Below, in pieces: positions 7,060-15,681 of a stretch of DNA of 38,829 nt. The DNA is from Nitriliruptorales bacterium (lineage in GTDB: Bacteria > Actinomycetota > Nitriliruptoria > Nitriliruptorales > Nitriliruptoraceae): contig JAGXFT010000026.1 in the NCBI GenBank assembly GCA_024637135.1, positions 1 to 38,829 on the forward strand. The letters are read 5' to 3'. The translations under genes were made by a program, and so were the position numbers. Below the pieces are notes generated by a model. The model did no database searches, was not told the DNA's origin, and saw only the letters and a program-made list of their open reading frames with translations. Positions within the stretch are counted from its first letter, which is position 1; each line of letters opens with the position of its first letter.

Positions 7060-8160
7060 TCAGCCGGCCTCGGCGAAGGCCCGGGCGTCCTCGGCATTGG
7101 CTTCGAACCCCACGAAGGTGATGTCGGCCAGGGCGACGTCGGTCCCCTCCGTCGTGTCCTCCACCTGCAGCGTGACGGACTCGGTCAGCACGGGTTCAGG
7201 GGGGCGGAACCCCTGGCGACCCATCCCGCTCAGCAGGGTGGCCTCGATCGTCGAGCCGAAGCCGAAGTCCACGCCCACGGTCCGGACCCGGGCCGTCGCC
7301 GCGAACGTCTCGTCGTTCAACTGGTCGCCGTTGGCGACCTCGACCGCCACGATCCACACGGGTCGGGCGAACTGGAACTCCAGCTCGGCGTTGTCACCGT
7401 CGACCGCGACCCAGGCGGTCTCGGGATCGTCGTCCACCACGAGATCGGCCGTGAAGGTCCGCCCCCCGGCGGCGTCACGCACCGGCGTGGTCGCCGACGG
7501 AACCGCGGGCAGCGCGCCGGCCTGGCCGGGGTACCCGGACCCGTCGAAGTCCACGCCCGCGCCCGCACTGCGGTCGAACGGACCCACGCCGAACACCAGC
7601 GCGGCCAGGACCGCCCCGACGACCGCCCCCACCACGACGATGGCCACGCCCATGCCGGGCAGGCGCCGCCGCTCGCGAGCCGCCGGCACGTCCGCGGGTG
7701 GCGGTGCCTGGGCGTCGGAGGACGCCGGTACCTGCCTCGGTTCGACCCCGGCGCCGTCGGTGTCGCCCAGGAGTGCGGCCCCGCACCGAGCACATCGTCG
7801 GCGCTCGACGGCGTTGACCGCGCCGCAGGCGGGACAGGTCGCGAGGTCCACCCCACCGGTCAGCGCGACGACCTCGGTGGGCGGGCCGGCGATCGCCCCG
7901 ATGGTCGTGGGTTCGTCGTCCAGTGGCACCGGAACCGGCCGATGCGGCGTACCGGGGTTCGTGGCCGCGGCCACGCGGGACGTCCCGAACGGCTCGTCCG
8001 TCGGGAACAGCGGGGTCTCCTCCGCCGCGGGTGCGGAGGCCGACACGGCGGGCTCGACCGGCTCCGCGATGGTGTCGTCGGGCGTCACGAGCATGCCGCA
8101 CTGGTCACAGAAGCGGTCGTCGTCGCCAGTGGATGCCCCACAGGACCCGCACGTCCCCAA
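7060..8160 (-). CDS. Double zinc-ribbon, single-span membrane protein with discoidin-like C-terminal domain
   Basis: The 366-residue protein carries two cytoplasmic zinc ribbons, CGSCG...FCDQCG at residues 4-22 and CPACG...CARCG at about 109-127, split by a Pro/Glu-rich region. A membrane helix (VAIVVVGAVVGAVLAALVFGV) lies at about 172-192. The extracytoplasmic part (about 230-366) has the beta-sandwich pattern of NADase-type/discoidin-like glycan-binding domains: DDDPETAWVAVDG, LEFQFARPVWIVAVEVANG, then LADITFVGFE. This architecture is common in actinobacteria; the role is unknown, but ligand or wall-glycan binding outside is plausible. The start must be TTG at 8160: an in-frame stop lies 36 bases upstream with no ATG or GTG between, and the next Met would delete the first ribbon. 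Confidence 0.72.
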   Translation of the reverse strand: MGTCGSCGASTGDDDRFCDQCGMLVTPDDTIAEPVEPAVSASAPAAEETPLFPTDEPFGTSRVAAATNPGTPHRPVPVPLDDEPTTIGAIAGPPTEVVALTGGVDLATCPACGAVNAVERRRCARCGAALLGDTDGAGVEPRQVPASSDAQAPPPADVPAARERRRLPGMGVAIVVVGAVVGAVLAALVFGVGPFDRSAGAGVDFDGSGYPGQAGALPAVPSATTPVRDAAGGRTFTADLVVDDDPETAWVAVDGDNAELEFQFARPVWIVAVEVANGDQLNDETFAATARVRTVGVDFGFGSTIEATLLSGMGRQGFRPPEPVLTESVTLQVEDTTEGTDVALADITFVGFEANAEDARAFAEAG

Positions 8161-8257
8161 CGACCTGCCCCTGCTCGACGACCAACGGTCGCGAGGCTAC
8201 AGAGCCGACCCGGTCGGGTGACGCACCCCGGGTCGCGCAGCCTGCGCACACAGTCGC

Positions 8258-8263
8258 TATCGT
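8258..8263 (+). promoter_or_regulatory. -10 box TATCGT of the DAHP synthase leader
   Basis: TATCGT fits TANNNT and ends 7 bases before the ATG at 8271. No ribosome-binding sequence lies between, so the leader peptide is likely translated from a leaderless mRNA, with transcription beginning at its start codon. Confidence 0.55.
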
Positions 8264-8270
8264 CGCGGCC

Positions 8271-8339
8271 ATGGACACCTTCCACGGCACCCGGTATTGG
8301 TTCGGCCACCTGGCCAACCCGGGCCGCCGCGTGTTCTGA
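8271..8339 (+). CDS. Aromatic-rich leader peptide of the DAHP synthase gene (attenuator)
   Basis: A 22-codon frame starts MDTF and contains RYWFGHLANPGRRVF before its stop. Tyr, Trp and Phe codons stand in direct succession (tat tgg ttc, 8295-8303), with Phe also at codons 4 and 22. It ends 17 bases before a strong intrinsic terminator, which in turn lies just before the DAHP synthase gene, the entry step to all aromatic amino acids. This is the standard layout of ribosome-mediated attenuation. The segment cccggg inside the leader (8318-8323) can pair with the same palindromic core in the terminator's left arm (8361-8366), offering an antiterminator when a ribosome stalls at the aromatic codons. 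The product itself probably has no further role. Confidence 0.75.
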   Translation: MDTFHGTRYWFGHLANPGRRVF

Positions 8340-8356
8340 CCCCACCCACCACGCGC

Positions 8357-8386
8357 AAGCCCCGGGACCGGCACCCCGGGGCTTTT
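8357..8386 (+). terminator. Intrinsic terminator acting as attenuator before DAHP synthase
   Basis: The left arm aagccccggg (8357-8366) pairs perfectly with cccggggctt (8375-8384), giving a 10-bp stem and an 8-base loop, followed by tt. The run of four T at 8383-8386 is short but unusual for this GC-rich window. It lies between the leader peptide stop and the structural gene, so it would end transcription early unless the antiterminator forms. Confidence 0.75.
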
Positions 8387-8446
8387 CCACGCGCGAGTTC
8401 CGGACCACCACGCGGGAGGGCGCCAATGCCCACGGAGGACACTGCC

Positions 8447-9517
8447 ATGGTCGTCGTCATGCGACACGCCGCCACCAGCACCGAGATCCAGAACGTCGTC
8501 GACGCGGTCGAGGGGGTCGGCGGCGACGCCTTCGTCTCGCGCGGGAAGAACCAGACGATCGTGGGCCTGGTCGGTGACCTCGCCCAGTTCTCCGAGATGC
8601 CGCTGCACGCCTTCCCGGGCGTGGACGACGTCATCCGGGTCTCTCGGCCCTACAAGCTGGTGTCCAACGAGACGCATCCGCGGCCGTCCACGGTCTGGGT
8701 GGAGGACGTCCCCATCGGACGCGACACCATGACGCTGATCGCCGGCCCGTGCGCCGTGGAGACCGAGGACCAGACGTTGGCCGCGGCGAAGATGGCCCGC
8801 GACGCCGGCGCGATGATCCTCCGGGGCGGCGCCTACAAGCCACGCACCTCGCCGTACGCCTTCCAGGGGCTGGGCGAGAAGGGCCTGGACATCCTGGCGA
8901 GCGTCGCCAAGGAGGTCGACCTGCCCGTCGTGACGGAGGTGGTGACCCCGGCCGACGTCGACATCGTCGCCGCCAAGGCCGACATGCTCCAGATCGGCGC
9001 GCGCAACATGCAGAACTTCCAGTTGTTGCGCGAGGTCGGCATCGCCGGGAAGCCGGTCCTGCTCAAGCGTGGCCTGACCGCCACGATCGACGAGTGGATC
9101 ATGGCGGCGGAGTACATCGCCCACCAGGGCAACCTCCAGATCGTGTTCTGCGAGCGTGGGATCCGGACCTACGAACCGGCGACGCGCAACACCCTGGACG
9201 TGTCGGCCGTGCCGGTGGTCCAGTCCCTGACCCACCTGCCGGTCATCGTCGACCCGTCCCACTCCGGTGGCTCGCGCGAACTGGTGCTGCCACTGGCCCG
9301 CGCCGGAATGGCGGTGGGGGCGGACGGGCTCATCATCGACGTGCACCCTCGCCCCGAGACTGCGCTGTGCGACGGACCCCAGGCCCTCAAGCGCGAGGAC
9401 ATGGTGGCGCTGCGTGATGCCGTCGCGACGCTGACGCCCGCCCTGGGTCGGCGGCTGCCCGAGCGACGCGATCCGGCCGCGGCCAGCGACGGCGCCTGGG
9501 GCCGCAGCGCGACCTGA
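8447..9517 (+). CDS. aroF: 3-deoxy-7-phosphoheptulonate (DAHP) synthase, type I beta with N-terminal regulatory domain
   Basis: It condenses phosphoenolpyruvate and erythrose 4-phosphate, the first shikimate-pathway step, in the cytoplasm. The 356-residue product aligns along its length with the Thermotoga/Bacillus type: an N-terminal ferredoxin/ACT-like domain (about 1-70, MVVVMRHAATSTEI...VIRVSRPYKLVS), then the barrel with LIAGPCAVE (Cys102), RGGAYKPRTSPY (Lys131), QIGARNMQN, LLKRG, CERGIRTYE, and VDPSHSGG (His272). The N-terminal domain usually mediates feedback by Tyr or Phe. About 20 extra residues follow the usual end. The ATG at 8447 has GGAGGA 7 bases upstream and matches the family start; an ATG at 8426 with GGGAGG upstream is also possible. 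Expression is likely controlled by the upstream attenuator. It is convergent with the VOC gene, 16 bases away. Confidence 0.95.
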   Translation: MVVVMRHAATSTEIQNVVDAVEGVGGDAFVSRGKNQTIVGLVGDLAQFSEMPLHAFPGVDDVIRVSRPYKLVSNETHPRPSTVWVEDVPIGRDTMTLIAGPCAVETEDQTLAAAKMARDAGAMILRGGAYKPRTSPYAFQGLGEKGLDILASVAKEVDLPVVTEVVTPADVDIVAAKADMLQIGARNMQNFQLLREVGIAGKPVLLKRGLTATIDEWIMAAEYIAHQGNLQIVFCERGIRTYEPATRNTLDVSAVPVVQSLTHLPVIVDPSHSGGSRELVLPLARAGMAVGADGLIIDVHPRPETALCDGPQALKREDMVALRDAVATLTPALGRRLPERRDPAAASDGAWGRSAT

Positions 9518-9533
9518 GCGAACCCGGAGCCGA

Positions 9534-9941
9534 TCAGTCGTCCGACGACGCCCACGGGTCGTAGTCGCCGAAGCTCCAGACGTTGCCCTCGGTGTCGGCC
9601 GCCACGTAGTTGGCCCCGCCGTAGTCCTGGTCCTCGGGCTCGGACAGGATCGTGGCGCCCGCGGACCGGGCGTGGCGGGCGTGGGCTGCGACGTCGGCCA
9701 CCATCACGTACGGGGTCGAGACGTGGCGAGCACCCGGCGCGTGGTCGGCCACCAGCGCTCCGAATGCATCGGGACGGGTGGAACCAAGCATGACCATGCC
9801 GTCGCCGTGGCGCAGTTGGGCATGGTCCACCAGGTCGCCGTCGCGGATGTCCATCATGACCTCGAAGCCGAAGGCGTCGACCAGGAAGTCGATGGCGGCC
9901 GGGGCGTCGTCGTATCGGAAGGTCGGGATGATCGATGGCAC
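9534..9941 (-). CDS. VOC superfamily (glyoxalase/bleomycin-resistance-like) protein
   Basis: The 135-residue protein shows the two beta-alpha-beta-beta-beta modules of vicinal oxygen chelate proteins: it opens SIIPTFRYDDAPAAIDFLVDAFGF and ends with YGGANYVAADTEGNVWSFGDYDP, the typical D-x-EGN-x-W close. Members bind metal or small molecules; the specific role is not predictable. It starts at GTG 9941, preceded by GAGGAG 7 bases upstream. An AraC-type HTH fragment lies 112 bases upstream on the same strand, a common partner of such genes. Confidence 0.88.
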   Translation of the reverse strand: MPSIIPTFRYDDAPAAIDFLVDAFGFEVMMDIRDGDLVDHAQLRHGDGMVMLGSTRPDAFGALVADHAPGARHVSTPYVMVADVAAHARHARSAGATILSEPEDQDYGGANYVAADTEGNVWSFGDYDPWASSDD

Positions 9942-10053
9942 GGGGGTGCTCCTCGTGGGTCGGTGACCAGTGCGAGGCCACCATAGGACCGACGTCGCCG
10001 ACCACCTTGGAGGAAACGGACAGCCGGTGTCCGCAGCCGCCGAGGCCCCGACC

Positions 10054-10338
10054 TCAGGCCGGCGCACGTCGCGATCGCTCCGACCCGGGCGTGCGACCGG
10101 CCAGGTCGCGGAAATCGGCGGCCATGTGGGCCTCGTCGTAGAAGCCGAGGTCGACCGCCACCCGTGCCAGCGGCGTCTCGAGGTCCTGTTCGAGCCGGTC
10201 CAGCGTCCGCTGGAAGCGGACCAGGCGAGCCAGGCGCTTGGGCGGCAGGCCGAGTTGTGCGCGGACGCGTCGGCGCACCTGGCGCGGGCTCCAGCCCAGG
10301 CCGTCCACCACGGCATCCATCCGGATCGTGCCGGCCAC
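10054..10338 (-). pseudogene. AraC-type DNA-binding domain, N-terminally truncated or frameshifted
   Basis: The 94-residue frame carries the C-terminal AraC/XylS double helix-turn-helix: MDAVVDGLGWSPRQVRRRVR, LGLPPKRLARLVRFQRTLDRL, then VAVDLGFYDEAHMAADFRDLAGRTPG. A full regulator needs an N-terminal sensor, but a stop lies 15 bases upstream of the first possible start. In the neighbouring frame, directly upstream, the residues DAVRRIDRDDGGG resemble the helical lead-in of such domains, and the switch falls in a ggc triplet run (about 10342-10350), which points to a frameshift. I could not recognise a sensor domain further upstream. It may still make a DNA-binding stub from GTG 10338. It lies before the VOC gene. 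Confidence 0.5.
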
Positions 10339-10492
10339 CAGCCGCCGCCGTCATCGCGGTCGATGCGTCGCACGGCGTCGACAGGCCCTCCACGGTCGGT
10401 GGACGACCATGGTGGCGCGTCCGCCCGGCTCGCGGACGGCCAGGAGTTGGGACTTGGCTGGCACGGCACGCCGACGCCCACCCGGGCTGGGT

Positions 10493-10538
10493 GGTCGCCG
10501 GCCCGCCCGCTCCCCCCCGGGGCGGGCGGGCCGCGACC
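10493..10538. repeat. Long GC-rich hairpin in a gene-free interval
   Basis: Left arm ggtcgc(c)ggcccgcccgc (10493-10510) and right arm gcgggcgggcc gcgacc (10522-10538) pair over 17 bp with one bulged base and an 11-base loop. The interval 10339-10744 contains no gene that I can support. The hairpin lies between the GAF-ANTAR gene and the HTH fragment, both read leftward, so a U-less terminator for the former is the simplest reading. Confidence 0.55.
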
Positions 10539-10744
10539 AACGTGGCGGGTCGGGCCCGACGCCCGTCACCGCCGGCCATCCCGATCGGGTCAGGGCTCCC
10601 GACCGTGGCGTCCGACCGACCGGGGCACCCATGAAAGGACTCCCGACAGGACGCTCGCCGGATGGCGCCGCGCCGGGGTCAGGAGCTCGGTGCCCGAGAA
10701 GATAGCCACGCGCCGCTGCGGGCGTCAAGGGGCCGACGACGTCA

Positions 10745-11455
10745 TCACAGTTCGAGTCGTCGCTCGATGATCGCCTGGGCCACGTCCCGGATCTTGTGGT
10801 TGCGGTCCCGCGCATGGGTGCGCATCCGCTCGAAGGCGTCGGCCACGTCGACGTCCTGCTGTTCGGCGACCATGCCCTTGGCCTGCTCGATGACGACCCG
10901 GGCGTCCAGGGCGTACTGGAGCTGGGTGACGACCTCGGTCGACTCCTCCAGGGTGCGCTGCTGCACGATCGCGATCGTGGCGGCACCGGCCAGCGCCTGG
11001 GCCAGCAAGGTGGTCTCGGACGACGGCGGCCGGTCGTGGTCGAGGAACACGTTCACGGCGCCGATGGCCGTCGCGCGCAGGCGCATCGGCAGGGCCATGA
11101 CCGCGCGGTAGCCGGCGTCTCGGGCCATCGGCTGGAACCGCGGCCACCGCTGTCGCGCCGTCTCGTCCAGCAGTTGCACGTCGACCGGCAGGCCGGTGTG
11201 CAGGCAGTCGAGGCACGGGCCCTCGGCACTCTGGAGCTCGAACAACTCGACCTCGCGCATCCGTTTGGTCGACGACGCGAGGACGCCCAGCCGCCCCTGC
11301 TGGTCCCGCAACACCAGCCCGACCTCGGCCGCGTCGAGCAGGACGACGCACCGCTCGACCAGCATGGTCAACAACTCGACCAGGTCGAAGTCGTCGACGA
11401 TGGTGGTCGCCACCTCGACGAAGGTGTCGGCCAGCCACTGTTCTCGATCCCTCAT
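10745..11455 (-). CDS. GAF-ANTAR transcription antitermination regulator
   Basis: The 236-residue protein pairs a GAF sensor domain (about 10-160; LADTFVEVATTIVDDFDLVELL, AEGPCLDCLHTGLPV, RAVMALPMRLRATAIGAVNVF) with a C-terminal ANTAR RNA-binding domain (about 175-233; LQYALDARVVIEQAKGMVAE, DVADAFERMRTHARDRN). ANTAR proteins bind paired hexaloop hairpins in nascent RNA and prevent termination. The GAF ligand is unknown; such proteins are numerous in actinobacteria and often respond to stress or redox signals. I chose ATG 11455 because GGAG lies 8 bases upstream; the frame stays open to 11515. No obvious ANTAR target (two hexaloop hairpins) was identified nearby. Confidence 0.9.
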   Translation of the reverse strand: MRDREQWLADTFVEVATTIVDDFDLVELLTMLVERCVVLLDAAEVGLVLRDQQGRLGVLASSTKRMREVELFELQSAEGPCLDCLHTGLPVDVQLLDETARQRWPRFQPMARDAGYRAVMALPMRLRATAIGAVNVFLDHDRPPSSETTLLAQALAGAATIAIVQQRTLEESTEVVTQLQYALDARVVIEQAKGMVAEQQDVDVADAFERMRTHARDRNHKIRDVAQAIIERRLEL

Positions 11456-11659
11456 CGCCGCACTCCTGTCCATCACCCGTGGCACCGGAGTGGGATCCAC
11501 CGCAGCGAGGATCACGGTCGGAAGCGGACGGTGTGGGTGGCGACCCGGTCGGCCACCAGCATCGACGTGTCGCGCACGAACGCCCGCCCACCGAGCCTAT
11601 CCATCGTTCCGTGCAATTCTGCCCGCTCGCGATTTCCCCTCGGCGGGCACCGGCGGCGG

Positions 11660-12687
<1,028 letters not shown>

Positions 12688-12691
<4 letters not shown>

Positions 12692-13521
12692 GACGACGCC
12701 CCGTCCGCATCACTGGCCAACCTCGCTGCGGTCGTGTCGGCCCAGTCGGCCAGGTGCTCCACGACGGCCGCGTTGCCCGCAACGACCTGGAGACGCCGGC
12801 CGTGCACGTCCACATGGTCGGCCCGGGTGACCCCACCGGCCTCGCGCACCAACAGGCCCGCCGCTGCCCAGTCCCACTCGTTCAGGCCGTACTCCCAGTA
12901 GCCGTCCACCCGTCCGGCGGCCACCCAGGCCAGGTCCAGTGCCGCCGACCCGCCGCGGCGGATGTCGCGCACCCGCGTGACGAGGTCGGCCACCTGCGGT
13001 CCCTGCACGGCCCGCACGTCCGCTTCGTAGTTGAAGCCCGTCCCCACCAGCGTGAATGCGGGGTCGACGACCGTCGTGACCGTCAGCGGGACGCCGTCGA
13101 GGCTCGCGCCGTGGTCGCGGGCCGCCGAGAACACCTCGCCCCGGCCCGGGTCGACGACCGCGCCGGCCACGACGTCGTCGCCGTCGGCGACCGCGATCGA
13201 CACCGACCACTGGGGATGGCCGTACGTGTAGTTCACCGTGCCGTCCAACGGGTCGATGATCCACCGCAGCCCGGAGGTCCCGGGCCGGTCGCCCATCTCC
13301 TCCTCCCCCACGATGCCGTCGTCCGGCCGTGCCGCCAGCAGGGCCGTGACCACGTGCTGCTCGCTCGCCCGGTCCGCATCGGTGACCGGGTCGGTGGCGG
13401 AGGACTTGCTCTGCGAGGTGAACCCGCGACGCGCGTGCTCGACCAGGACCTCCCCGGCCTCGGTCGCCACCCGGACGGCCAGGTCACGGAGGTCTGCCGG
13501 ATCCGTGCCGACGCGGGTCAT
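12688..13521 (-). CDS. Inositol monophosphatase family protein
   Basis: This is a Mg-dependent phosphatase of the IMPase/FBPase-like superfamily; the substrate could be inositol phosphate, histidinol phosphate or a nucleotide. Across 277 residues it has [26 protein letters not shown] (metal Glu), [17 protein letters not shown] (metal Asp pair), and [17 protein letters not shown] near the end (metal Asp). All metal ligands are in place. It starts at ATG 13521 and its stop overlaps the threonine aldolase start. A 13-codon frame (13559-13518) overlaps its start as ATGA and could be a leader. Confidence 0.93.
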
Positions 13522-13802
13522 GGCCGGGCCGGCGGGAACGGTCGGTCGTGGGCGCTCATGGTGGTATCCGTCGCTGGGTGGCCTGCCCCGGGCAGGCTAG
13601 GGCGCGTCCCGGTCGTCGGGCCCCCGGCTGTGCGTGGGCCGGTTCCTTGCCACCACGTGAACGGCGGCCGCTTGGGCGTCCAGCGGGAAGGTCGGGGCGG
13701 TGCGAGCCGTTGGCACGCACCCGGGGTCCGACCAGCCCGGATCGACACGACCCCCACGAGCAGGCCCCGACCAGCAAGCCACGACGAGCAAGGACGTGCG
13801 AC

Positions 13803-14249
13803 ATGACCACCGACGCCACCACCCCGACGGACACCACGCGGCGGGACCCCGGCGCGCTCAGCGAGGACCAGTGGCGCGAGCAGCTGTCGGGTACCCAGTT
13901 CCACGTCCTGCGCGAGAAGGGCACCGAACGCCCGTTCACGGGTGCCTACTGGGACCACTGGGACGACGGCCAGTACCGCTGTGCCGGGTGCGGGACCGTG
14001 CTGTTCGACGCCGACACCAAGTTCGACGCCGCCTGCGGGTGGCCGAGCTTCAACGCCCCCACCGATGATGCCGCCATCGAGACGCACGAGGACCGGACGA
14101 TGTTCATGCGCCGGGTCGAGGTGACCTGTGCGACCTGCGGAGGCCACCTGGGGCACGTCTTCAACGACGCCCCGGGCCAACCGACCGGCCTGCGCTTCTG
14201 CATCAACAGCGCCAGCATCGACTTCGATGCCACCCCCGACGAGGCCTGA
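13803..14249 (+). CDS. msrB: Peptide-methionine (R)-S-oxide reductase MsrB
   Basis: It reduces methionine-R-sulfoxide in proteins. The 148-residue product is a complete MsrB domain: [24 protein letters not shown], zinc-binding CAGC (Cys60, Cys63) and CATC (Cys109, Cys112), [13 protein letters not shown], and catalytic Cys133 in RFCINSAS. I chose ATG 13803 as it gives the usual length; the frame is open upstream but not protein-like. It stands alone, convergent with the acyltransferase gene; the ~280 bases before it hold no recognisable gene. Confidence 0.95.
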   Translation: MTTDATTPTDTTRRDPGALSEDQWREQLSGTQFHVLREKGTERPFTGAYWDHWDDGQYRCAGCGTVLFDADTKFDAACGWPSFNAPTDDAAIETHEDRTMFMRRVEVTCATCGGHLGHVFNDAPGQPTGLRFCINSASIDFDATPDEA

Positions 14250-14360
14250 CCCTGCCCCCGCCGACCGCGCGTTGATCCAGCCATGTGTGGCCGATGCGAC
14301 TCATCGTGCGAACCGGCATGGGGCCCCACCTCGAACGCAACGGCCCGATCGCGAACCGGG

Positions 14361-14380
14361 GCTCCCCCCTTGGGGGGAGC
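14361..14380. terminator. Bidirectional hairpin between convergent genes
   Basis: gctcccccc (14361-14369) and ggggggagc (14372-14380) form a perfect 9-bp stem around tt. It lies in the 263-bp gap between the convergent msrB and acyltransferase genes, fitting a U-less terminator for both. No gene is seen in the gap. Confidence 0.45.
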
Positions 14381-14512
14381 ATGCGGCCGCCCCTGCGACG
14401 GCGACACGACCGGACCAGTCCAACCGTCCGGCGGGCGGCCGCCGTGGGGGGGCCGGGAGATCCGTCGGCGAGGAGCGCCCCAGCGCGACGACGCCGACGG
14501 AACGACCCCCGA

Positions 14513-15271
14513 TCACGAGGCCTCGCGCACGTCCTCGGCATGACGGCTGACGTCGATGGTGGTCGGGGTCGAGCCCGTCGCGCTGACCGCGACGTCACCG
14601 GCCTTGACCTTGCCGGCGTACTCGTCGACGTAGTCCTGGCCCGACAGCATCATGATCTCGTACATGACCTCGTCGGTGGCGGCCCGGAGCGCGAACGGGT
14701 CCTCGGCCTGGTCAGCGTGGCGCGACAGGTCCAGCGGCCGCCCGTAGCGGATCGTGACCGGCTCGCGCGAGATCGTGTACTGGCCCGTCGGCTGGGCCCG
14801 GTCGCTGCCGATGATGCCGCAGGGGACGATGTCGACGCCCGCTGCCAGGGCCATCCGCACGGGTCCGGTCTTGCCGCGGTAGAGACGACCGTCGGGGCTG
14901 CGCGTGCCCTCGGGATAGATCCCGACGATGTCGCCGGAGCCCAGGATGTCGATGCCGGTGTGGATGCTCTCCATGCCGGCTGCGCCACCCTCGCGCTTGA
15001 CCGGGACCACGCCCACGCCCTGGAAGAACCAACGCGTCCGCCACGAGTCCCAGTAGTCCGCCTTGCCCAGGAAGTAGACCGGCCGCGGCACCTGCATCGG
15101 CATGATGAACGAGTCCATGAAGGACAGGTGGTTGCAGGCCAGGATCACCGGCCGGTCCAACGGCACGTTGTGGAGGCCGTCGACCGTCAGGTTCACCCAG
15201 CGACTCAGCGGTGCCTTGGCCACGGCCTTGACGACCCGGTACAGCGCTGGTGCATCGGACATGCCGGCCAT
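14513..15271 (-). CDS. 1-acyl-sn-glycerol-3-phosphate acyltransferase (PlsC-like)
   Basis: It transfers an acyl chain to lysophosphatidic acid or a related acceptor at the membrane. The 252-residue product has the four PlsC blocks in order: NHLSFMDSF (catalytic H-x4-D), a GVGVVPVKR block, YPEGTRSPDGRLYRGKTG, and IVPCGIIGSD. The C-terminal ~40 residues are acidic and family-variable. ATG 15271 is preceded by GGGAG at 6 bases; ATG 15262 is a second in-frame choice. Confidence 0.9.
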   Translation of the reverse strand: MAGMSDAPALYRVVKAVAKAPLSRWVNLTVDGLHNVPLDRPVILACNHLSFMDSFIMPMQVPRPVYFLGKADYWDSWRTRWFFQGVGVVPVKREGGAAGMESIHTGIDILGSGDIVGIYPEGTRSPDGRLYRGKTGPVRMALAAGVDIVPCGIIGSDRAQPTGQYTISREPVTIRYGRPLDLSRHADQAEDPFALRAATDEVMYEIMMLSGQDYVDEYAGKVKAGDVAVSATGSTPTTIDVSRHAEDVREAS

Positions 15272-15462
15272 GCTGGGCTCCCAACCTCGCACGCAACAAC
15301 CTAGCGGACCCCCCTCGGCCGTCGGCGGACGCGAGACCGGTCGTCGGACGCCGCCCTGGTCGTCGGACCGGGGACGGCCGGTGGGACCCATCCTCGCCCG
15401 GGGCACGCGGACCGGCCGATACGTTCCCTCGAGCCCACCGACCCGATCGACCGGAGCGCGCG

Positions 15463-15630
15463 ATGGCCAGGCGCATGATGACCGAACGCATGTTGTCCAT
15501 CGCCCCGGTGGTCGTCGCCGTGGTCTCGGGGGCCTTCATCGCCGCGCTGATGCCGGCGACCTGGATGGGGCTGGCGGTCCTGGTGGTCACGGCCGTGGTC
15601 GTGCTCGCCCTCGTGATCCGGGGACGATGA
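15463..15630 (+). CDS. Small two-span membrane protein
   Basis: A 55-residue frame, beginning MARRMMTERML, encodes two hydrophobic helices (about 13-30, IAPVVVAVVSGAFIAALM, and 34-51, MGLAVLVVTAVVVLALVI) joined by PATW, and ends RGR. GGAG lies 7 bases before the ATG, and it is divergent from the acyltransferase gene, so it is probably real. Function unknown. Confidence 0.55.
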   Translation: MARRMMTERMLSIAPVVVAVVSGAFIAALMPATWMGLAVLVVTAVVVLALVIRGR

Positions 15631-15681
15631 CCGACCAGGGCACGCCGCGCGGCCGAGCGGACGACCGTGCCCCCTCGTCGG

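Noticed and set aside
6823-8577. 584-codon plus-strand frame across the zinc-ribbon gene and the leader
   Set aside because: Runs antisense to a protein with clear zinc ribbons and overlaps the attenuator; composition is non-protein-like.
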